The notes under the pieces were generated by a model. The model saw only the letters and a list, made by a program, of their open reading frames with translations, was not told the DNA's origin and ran no database searches. Source: Dipteronia dyeriana (lineage: Eukaryota; Streptophyta; Magnoliopsida; Sapindales; Sapindaceae). From it: a DNA stretch of 64,000 nt. This document shows positions 58,412-64,000 of the stretch, in pieces. Each line of letters begins with the position of its first letter. Positions within the stretch are counted from its first letter, which is position 1. The stretch spans positions 50,249,288 to 50,313,287 of the forward strand of contig CM065296.1 in assembly GCA_032871835.1 (NCBI GenBank), in the 5' to 3' direction. The position numbers and the translations under genes are program-made.

Positions 58412-59476
58412 GTAAGATTGGTTATTTTTCCTCATTTTTGTTGTTGTTAGCTTGCATTACATGTTAGAATTGAGTTTTGTTGATAGCAATTGTAGAAACC
58501 GGTTAAAATAGAGATGTGAGAATGGTTGTGGTTGTGGTTGTGGTTTAGGTTAGGGTTTGTAATTTGGTTGAATATCAGTTAAGGAAGATGAAATCTGGGT
58601 TATCGAGACTTTTTTTAAGAGAATCGAGCATATTTGTTTAGTCGAGCTTTTATTTTCGTGAAAATTAGGTTTTGGTAAATCGAGCTTTTTCGAAAAAGAA
58701 TCGAGCTTTTTTGAAAAGGAATCAAGCTTTTTTAAAAAAGAATAGAGCTTTTTTAAAAAGGAATCGAACTTTTTTGAAAAACGAATCGAGCTTTTTTTGA
58801 ATTGGATCGAGCCATTTTGAAAAGGATCGAGCTTTTTTTAATAGGTTTCGAGCTCTTTTGAATAGGTTTGAGCTGTTTTTGAATGGATCGAGCCTATTTG
58901 AAAGGGATCGAGCTTTTTTGAAAAGGGATCGAGCCTTTTTTTAAAGGGATCGAGCTTTTTTTAAAGGGGTTTTTTTTGTTTTAAAAGGAATCGAGCTTTT
59001 TTTGAATTGGATCGAGCCATTTTGAAAAGGATCGAGCTTTTTTGAATAGGTTTCGAGCTTTTTTGAATAGGTTCGAGCTGTTTTTGAATTGGATCGAGCG
59101 TATTTGAAAGGGATCGAGCTTCTTTGAAAAGGGATCGAGCCTTTTTTAAAAGGGATCGAGCTTTTTTGAAAGGGATCGAGCTTTTTTCAAAAGAAATCGA
59201 GCTTTTTTGAAAGGGATTGAGCTTTTTTCAAAAGGAATCGATCTTTTTTGAAAGGGGTAGAGCTTTTTTGTAAAGGAATCGAGCTTTTTTGTAAAGCAAT
59301 CGAGTTTTTTTGAAAGGGATCTAACTTTTTTAAAAGGGATCGTGCTTTTTAAGAAAGGATTCGAGCTTTTTTAAAAAGGATTCGAGTTTTTTTCAATAGG
59401 TTCGAGCTTTTTTTGAATTGGATCGAGCTTTTTTATTTGTTCTGTTTAATGTTGTTGTATTTCTATTACATTGCAG
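58412..59476 (+). other. First intron (5'-UTR intron) of the DUF1985/C48 gene
   Basis: The donor is GTAAGATTGG at 58412 and the acceptor TTACATTGCAG ends at 59476, directly before ATG 59477. The minisatellite occupies most of it. Inferred from splice consensus only. Confidence 0.5.
58600..59436. repeat. GATCGAGCTTTTTTGAAAAG minisatellite
   Basis: About 40 units of 18-22 bp, each with a TCGAGC core followed by a T run and a short A/G stretch. Units vary (GAGCC, GAGCTG, TTCGAGC). A longer period of about 205 bp is visible: ATTGGATCGAGCCATTTTGA occurs at 58801 and 59006, with the same order of variant units after each. Confidence 0.95.
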
Positions 59477-62466
59477 ATGAGAATTAGGTTAAGGGATTCG
59501 CTTAAAACTCCATAAGGATACTGGTACGAGGGCAAATTGACTCGACACAACCATTTTGATGCCCTTGCCCATATAGACGACGAGCTGAACCGTATCCCTG
59601 TAGAATTTACAGATGAAGACCGTCGTCGGTTCATGGTGTCATTTTTCAGGCATTTCCTGACGATACATAGGGAGATGAAGTTTTCCGGTGGTATTATCCA
59701 TCGGTTGCTTTTAAGGGAGCTCCATCATAATGGCCTAACAGATGAGATGCACTTCATGTTAGGAAACCAGTCGGTGAGGTTTTCGATGGTGGAATTTTGC
59801 CTGATCACAGGACTACGGTTTGGAGTTGTACCAGAGACCACCATGTATGCAGCAATGGAGAATGGCATACATGAGTGGTACTTTCCTAGAGCCGATGAGG
59901 TGTCGCTGGAGCAGATTAGGGGTGTTATCACCAGTACAGAGTTCGGAAAGGCTTACGATGATGTCAAGCTCTGTCTCTTATATATGCTGAACTGGATACT
60001 GATGGGGTGGATAAGAGATTCAAGATTCAAGATTCACGTTTGGCAGTTTCGACTGGTTAAGGAGCTCGATATGTTCGACGCGTTCCCGTGGGGTGCCCAT
60101 GTGTATAGGAATTCTATTTACTCATTCAAGCATGTGTTTGACAGGCGAAGAGACGGGTTCGAGCGACGCCAGCAGGAAAAGGGCGCTGACGTACACAGGG
60201 TGGAGACCTACAACTTATACGGTCTATCTCATGCCCTATTAGTAAGAAGTTCGAACTACAAATTATACTTTATTGTTGGTGTCCAAAATTGCATGGTTAC
60301 TTATCGTACTTATCTTTGATGCAGATATTTGCTTTGGAGGTGATCCCTGATTTGGCCAAAGAGGTCGGTACCCGGAGGGTTACTGATCTGACTCCCCTTA
60401 TTTTGAAGTGGGAGTTGACCAAACAACCGAGAGGGAAGAAGCTAGCAAAGATTTTCTAAGCCAGGGTATGTATTTATTTTTTTTAATGTTTTTATTAGTT
60501 AGTATTTGTACAATGACATTGTTCTAACTAATATTTCAGATGTTTGCAATCAAGAAACTGGTGCCGACACCAGTTGAGAGACAGGCACCGTACTATGCCT
60601 GGCTAGACGAGGGGGGGAGCCTATATGTATAAGATGACATGGATGATATGCCGCCTCAGGTCCCTGATCAGACCACCTTAGGCGGGATCAGTGGTACAGA
60701 GGGTGGGGATTTAACAGACAGGACCATTGGCAGTGAGGGATCTGAGCCCGCTGCCAGGGGTTTAAGGCCCAGTGACAGTGAGGGATATGAGACAGACCCT
60801 CAACGAGAAAGGCATAGGCATAGGCATAGGCATAGGCGGGTTCGGTTTTCCACCCCCGAACATGGTACATCTGCAGGGAATTCCCGTGGGGGCGTTGGAC
60901 GTGATGGAAAGGTAAGTTGAAAACAAAGTTTAGTATTTTTTATTAACACGTGGTGGTAGTTTTTTACTAACAATGTAGACATGATTTTAGGCTCCGTGTG
61001 CAGACATGTTGAACGATGTGCGCGAAGCCCTCTAGAAGAGTGATGAGGATCGACAACGTCAACACTTGGAGTTGTTGGATATGATCCGAAAGAGTGATGA
61101 GGATCGTCAACAGCAACACCAATTGTTACAGGATATGATCTGGGGGCTTCAAGGTTCGACCATGCGTACACATCGGAATGACCCCCACCTCCTAATCTAT
61201 TATTTAGTTCCGGAGGGTCGACTGATAGGTATACGGAGGGGACAAACATGACAGCTCGATGTAGTCAGGACCCCCCTACTGGCATGGTAGGTCCGGAGAG
61301 GGAAACTCAGTCGCATACCAGCGAGAGTAGGCTTGGTTCATATACAACAGTCCTATATGGGTCCACCCAGGCTCAGTGGTCCCCCCCACCTCCCAGTACA
61401 TTGATCCCCCTACCTCCTAGCACATTGATTCAGCCATAGCGGTCCCCTCCCCCACCCAGCACGTCTGTGGCGTCGGAGCGGTTCCCTCCCCCGACCAATA
61501 CATCGAAGCGTTTAGTTAAGCGCGGATGGCAGTTGGTGAGCCATTACACAGATCCATACCGTCCAAAGAGGTTGAGGACATGACCTGAGTCCGTGGAACA
61601 CATTTTTTTACCCCCACGGACTAGTGGACGCTGACCACCTTGCGACATACATGGCCTTTAAGAGGAACATCAACGGGGAACTGTGAGTCCAACTTTTTAT
61701 AATACAAATGGATGTACATTTCTTGTTTATTCTAATTTATGTATAGCTAAGGTAATTCAACATTTAAACAGACGTGATGTGGACGTGCTGGCACCAGTTA
61801 CTGCTGGATGGTTCGTGCGTATGCAGTCCAACTTCATGGACTTGGAGGACACGGTACGTACTTATTAAATTTCATATTAATGTTTGTATAAGTATTGTTG
61901 AATTGTTAACAATTACGGTGGTTTTATTGTTTGTCAGCATATGGATGCATACCTCCATATTCTTCGCAAGCGTCAGTGAGGATTCCACAATGTGTACAAC
62001 CAGAGGATCAACGTGTTGGATACACAATTTTATGTAAGTAGGTATAAAATTTGGGAATCGAATCGGATTTTCTGGTTTTGTATTATTAATACGATATTGT
62101 CAATGCTTGTACAGCCACTTATGTTGTACATGTGGGAGAGGATGATGCCTCGTGATTCGTACGGTGCTGTGACCACGGTAAGGTGAAATGTGTTACAGTC
62201 CCGATGGTTGGAAGAGGACCTTCTGACGGTCCATGGAGCAACCACGAGTGGAAACCGCCCATGGCACGAGGTTGACCTGGTAAGTGTTAAATGATGGAGA
62301 TGAATTAAAAAATAAACTGTTCATATATCCTCAACTAACACGGTATGCAAACTATTACAGGTGTTGATTCCGTGCAACGTTGGAGCCCAACATTGGCTGG
62401 TGGTGAGCGTCGACCTTCTTGTGCAATATCTGGAATGGAGCTCGTTTTCTGAAGATAAAATGGAGT

Positions 62467-63260
62467 AGGTGATTTATTTTCAGACAACTTTTTTGGACGA
62501 CAGCCTTTAAAGAATAAAAAATCGATTATTTAATATTTCGGTAGCTCACCATAATAAGTACCTTTTAAATATAACTTATTATAACGGTGACATCACTGCA
62601 AATGACTAAAAAAAGGTGACATTCTTCACCATTTCCACTTTATTTGTTTCATTTACAGGTTAAACTAATCACATAGTTACAAGGTTGACTTTTCATAATT
62701 TCAGAAATCACCGTCAAAAGGTAGTTCCTATGATAGTTATAAGATTGAGATATTTATTTATTTATTAAGTTTTTTAAAAAAATAATTTTTTAAAAACCAT
62801 TAGATTGAAATTCAACCAAAAAAACAGAAACTGTGTATGAAGTAATAGTTCCATAGAAATCAACGATATTCCCAAGTGCAAAAGGATGAATAGATCACTC
62901 TCTTTGTTATTATTATTATTTTGTTAAAAACACCGATACAAATAAAAAAGACCGGCTTGTTAGTACTAGCATAAGGGCCGTTACAACTTACATGCAGTCT
63001 CATTTATTTTAATCAACACAATAAATAAATTAAAAAAATTCCCTGATTTTCTTTGACACTCGGAAAGACTTTTCCGCACAACCAAACACCCCAAATTACC
63101 GTTGATGATGGTCGTTATTATCATCCAATAAAACATGGCATGATTTTCCACAAGTGGGGACACCATCATTTTCTTTTCTCGTGAAGACTAGGCGGCAGTG
63201 AGGAGCGTTTGTATGTATTGCGATTTGTGACCCTCACAATTCTCTCATTCCCCAACTTCC
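62467..63260. other. Intergenic DNA
   Basis: AT-rich, with no recognised gene. It contains a (TTA)n-like tract at 62909-62920. It separates the decayed DUF1985/C48 gene from the host gene. Confidence 0.6.
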
Positions 63261-63271
63261 TCCTCCCTCCC

Positions 63272-63282
63272 CTTATAAAAAA
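63272..63282 (+). promoter_or_regulatory. TATA box of the host gene
   Basis: CTTATAAAAAA lies about 50 bp before the ATG at 63327, after a CT-rich stretch. The spacing would give a very short 5' leader, so the true start site may differ. Confidence 0.5.
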
Positions 63283-63326
63283 AATTATCTATCAAAGTTA
63301 AACTCTCACAAAAACTTCTCGGTTGC

Positions 63327-63908
63327 ATGGATTCTTCATCAGATGAGGCACCAAAGCTTGCTCTATTTTCGTTTCCAAGCAAGGGAAAAGAGGCACCGCC
63401 ACCACCACCACCCGTCCACACGGGGGCGTCGGTTCCTTTTCAGTGGGAGGAGGCGCCGGGGAAGCCGAGACCTGGCTGCACGGAATCCAAACCTAGTAGT
63501 ACAGCTGCTAGGTCACTGGAGCTTCCACCAAGGTTGGTGTTGACTGATCAAGTCAAAGTTAATAATAATGGTTCGTCTCCAACGACCGTTCTGGAAGGCC
63601 CTTACGTGGCTCGGTCACTGTCTTATACGTTATCGTTAAGGAAAGGCCCCGGGGAGGGTTGGGGAAAGGGTAGTAGTAGTAGGCAGAGTAATAACAAAGA
63701 GAGCGTTTTGTTTGGGTCAAGTAGGTGGGTGACGACTACTGTCAAGAAGAATGACAAGGCTGTTGGGGGTACTTTCGACTTTTTTGCTTCCGCTGATGAT
63801 ATTGGCCATGGCAGTCGTGGCGGTGGTAATACAAAGGTGAAGATCACAAGGGTTAGTAAGAGATCGGGGAGTTTCAGGAGTCTCTCCAGCTCAACTTCAC
63901 ATTTCTGG
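63327..63908 (+). CDS. Plant protein with WEEAPGKP motif, exon 1 (gene continues past window)
   Basis: An open frame of 194 codons from ATG 63327 with good context (TTGCATGGA). It is Ser/Pro/Gly-rich and basic, probably disordered. Marks are a Pro run (about residues 24-29), SVPFQWEEAPGKPRPGC (about 36-52), LELPPRLVL, and a Ser/Arg-rich end (KRSGSFRSLSSSTSHFW). The PFxWEExPGKP motif is found in uncharacterised plant families such as DUF688; function unknown. The frame meets a donor GTAAGC at 63909 right after TGG, so exon 1 most likely ends at 63908 and the next exon lies outside. No lesions: likely a real gene. Confidence 0.8.
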
Positions 63909-64000
63909 GTAAGCTTTTACTTCCATAATTTTATATATGCTTTTGTAATTTATTGAAGACTTTATAGAGATAAAACTGCATAAATTAAAATAATACTCCA

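Larger units (their letters stand above)
58181..62466 (+). pseudogene. DUF1985 / C48 (Ulp1-like) peptidase gene, decayed and 3'-truncated
   Basis: This is a multi-exon plant gene. By eye: a 5' exon ends with donor AAAG/GTAAG at 58411; exon 2 59477-60241; exon 3 60325-60465; exon 4 60540-60911; exon 5 from 60991; C48-like exons from about 61771. Exon 2 encodes a DUF1985 domain (FRHFLTIHREMKFSGGI, VRFSMVEFCLITGLRFG). The C48 part ends VLIPCNVGAQHWLVVSVD with the catalytic His (62391-62393); the later Asp, Gln and Cys are missing. In-frame stops at 59513, about 60453, 60630, 61033 and in RKRQ*GFHN. Such genes are often transposon-borne (Kaonashi-type MULEs). Confidence 0.8.

Noticed and set aside
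58600..59436. CRISPR-like array
   Set aside because: Units are directly adjacent and variable without spacers, in a plant genome. It is a minisatellite.

Overview
This window looks like heterochromatic or intergenic DNA from a flowering plant nuclear genome, most likely a dicot. It is AT-rich and gene-poor, and transposable elements in several nested layers fill nearly all of it. They are Ty1/copia and Ty3/gypsy LTR retrotransposons, L1-type LINEs, a hAT-like MITE and an unclassified non-coding repeat family. Most coding regions carry stops, frameshifts or deletions. Only the last 0.7 kb holds what looks like an intact host gene, and it runs off the right edge. I did not recognise the species.

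Layout. 1-5234: body and 3' LTR of a decayed copia element (here 'copia A', + strand), sitting in the 3' end of a minus-strand LINE (5235-8615). That LINE is also split by a 2.3-kb solo LTR (6174-8448) with a perfect 5-bp target duplication. 8616-9031: fragment of a non-coding repeat family ('X'). 9032-15662: 3'-truncated copia of a second family ('copia II', - strand) with its 5' LTR. 15663-17420: second X copy, reversed. 17430-19110: second fragment of the first LINE family, which preserves the empty site of the solo LTR. 20880-21780: C-terminal end of a gypsy pol broken by a 700-bp hAT-like MITE, followed by an antisense ORF (24490-22597) of the kind known from Tat-lineage gypsy elements. 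25707-35337: a complete copia II element (two LTRs, PBS, PPT, ACTAT target duplications), inserted in unclassified repeat DNA. 36290-37925: an LTR of a third copia family. 37940-51410: another copia II LTR, split by a LINE (38430-49376) that is itself split by a second LINE of the same family (40809-45949). 51411-51905: promoter plus start of an unrecognised gene. 51906-54058: gypsy gag fragment and 5' LTR. 54229-58180: a related gypsy LTR in the opposite orientation, split by X copy 2. 58180-62466: decayed multi-exon gene with a DUF1985 domain and part of a C48 (Ulp1-like) peptidase; its first intron holds a large minisatellite. 63327 to the right edge: first exon of a small plant protein with a WEEAPGKP motif.

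The genes do not form a pathway. The value of the window is its insertion history: relative ages follow from who interrupts whom, and several junctions keep target duplications. The least ordinary items are the X family, which has independently evolved tandem arrays at matching positions; the minisatellite-bearing DUF1985/C48 gene; the conserved ORF1/ORF2 overlap of the LINE family; and the promoter-like orphan gene start at 51411-51905.
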